The position numbers were made by a program, and so were the translations under genes. Below, one piece after another: positions 5,413 to 5,681 of a stretch of 5,681 nucleotides of DNA; position 1 is the stretch's first letter, and each line of letters opens with the position of its first letter. Under the pieces are notes generated by a model. That model saw only the letters and a list, made by a program, of their open reading frames with translations. It was not told where the DNA came from and made no database searches. The stretch comes from Planctomycetota bacterium (GTDB taxonomy: Bacteria > Planctomycetota > Planctomycetia > Planctomycetales > Planctomycetaceae), in contig JAEYWB010000048.1 in NCBI GenBank assembly GCA_023429275.1, positions 1-5,681 of the forward strand, written 5' to 3'.

Positions 5413-5681
5413 TTTTTCGAGAGGATTCCGCTGCCGCCAGGCATTAATCGACTTTGATGAGGACGCGAATCGTTCAGCCCCCCGTGGAATACGTCAAGTC
5501 GCGAGTATGACCGGCGAGTCATTTCAGCACACTCAGGACCTCCGCCGATCTCGGATTGCGATGATGGCATAGGCCGCTCTCCGCCGGCGCGTTATCTTCT
5601 CAAGACCTGCCTCCCTCGTCGGGGTGCGCCCCCCGGCCCGCGGGCGCCCGCCCCCTCCCCCTGCCCCGCCCCCCCCACACC
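5413..5681. other. Noncoding region upstream of oleC, ending in C-rich low-complexity tail
   Basis: About 215 bp directly upstream of oleC show no supported gene; short open frames here lack SDs and recognisable motifs. The oleC promoter should lie here but I could not identify a convincing one. From about 5629 the base composition changes abruptly. C-runs of 3 to 8 occur at 5629-5634, 5637-5639, 5647-5649, 5651-5655, 5657-5661, 5664-5667 and 5669-5676, with almost no A or T. GCCCGCGGGC at 5636-5645 is a 10-bp palindrome. The complementary strand is a strong G-quadruplex-type pattern. This could be genuine or an assembly artefact at a contig end. Confidence 0.6.

Noticed and set aside
3808..5457. 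Two long plus-strand open frames (3808-4560 and 4567-5457) opposite oleC
   Set aside because: Both are complements of the oleC coding frame in a GC-rich genome. The proteins are dominated by Arg, Asp and Gly and resemble nothing known.
5469..5497. Sigma-70-like promoter for oleC on the minus strand (TTGACG at 5497-5492, AACGAT at 5474-5469, 17-nt spacer)
   Set aside because: The -35 is good but the -10 matches only three of six consensus bases, so this is within chance expectation.
5507..5522. ATGAC/GTCAT inverted repeat upstream of oleC as an operator
   Set aside because: Arms of only 5 bp around a 6-nt loop are common by chance, and no supporting second site was seen.

Overview
The window looks like ordinary chromosome from a GC-rich member of the Planctomycetes, probably the Planctomycetaceae or a related family. 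The evidence is a DUF1559 pilin-like protein with the H-X9-DG signature, followed by a small Gly-rich lipoprotein with a carboxypeptidase-regulatory-like fold. This pairing is very common in planctomycetes. MnmA also carries a Cys-rich insertion ending in a GCCSASDA-type motif that I associate with planctomycete MnmA from memory. Codon use is strongly GC-biased at third positions, which produces long antisense shadow ORFs that I have left out. There are no mobile elements, CRISPR arrays, tRNA or rRNA genes.

Layout from left to right. (1) At 1-560 (+) is the 3' part of hisG, the first enzyme of histidine biosynthesis, cut by the window edge. (2) At 561-669 is a spacer with a perfect 11-bp inverted repeat and a duplicated AGCCATCAG word. 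(3) At 670-1764 (+) is mnmA, the tRNA U34 2-thiouridylase, complete with a GTG start and a good Shine-Dalgarno (SD) sequence. (4) At 1765-2185 is a 421-bp spacer holding a doubtful 42-codon ORF that may be a remnant of an SGNH hydrolase, and structured sequence just upstream of the next gene. (5) At 2186-3109 (+) is the DUF1559 pseudopilin-like protein, followed by a GC-rich hairpin. (6) At 3271-3738 (+) is the small lipoprotein. (7) At 3748-5412 (-) is a complete gene for an OleC-type olefin beta-lactone synthetase of the AMP-binding superfamily, tail to tail with the lipoprotein gene and separated from it by only 9 bp. (8) At 5413-5681 is noncoding sequence ending in a very C-rich low-complexity tail that may mark a contig end.

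The genes do not form one pathway. hisG and mnmA are housekeeping genes that happen to be adjacent. The DUF1559 protein and the lipoprotein are probably a functional pair at the cell envelope. The oleC gene points to long-chain cis-olefin (hydrocarbon) biosynthesis by the OleABCD route, but no oleA, oleB or oleD lies within the window. I found no convincing novel multi-gene system. The points most worth a second look are the oleC gene without visible partners, the palindrome over the SD of the DUF1559 gene, the CxxC plus extra-Cys arrangement of MnmA, and the abnormal right-hand end.
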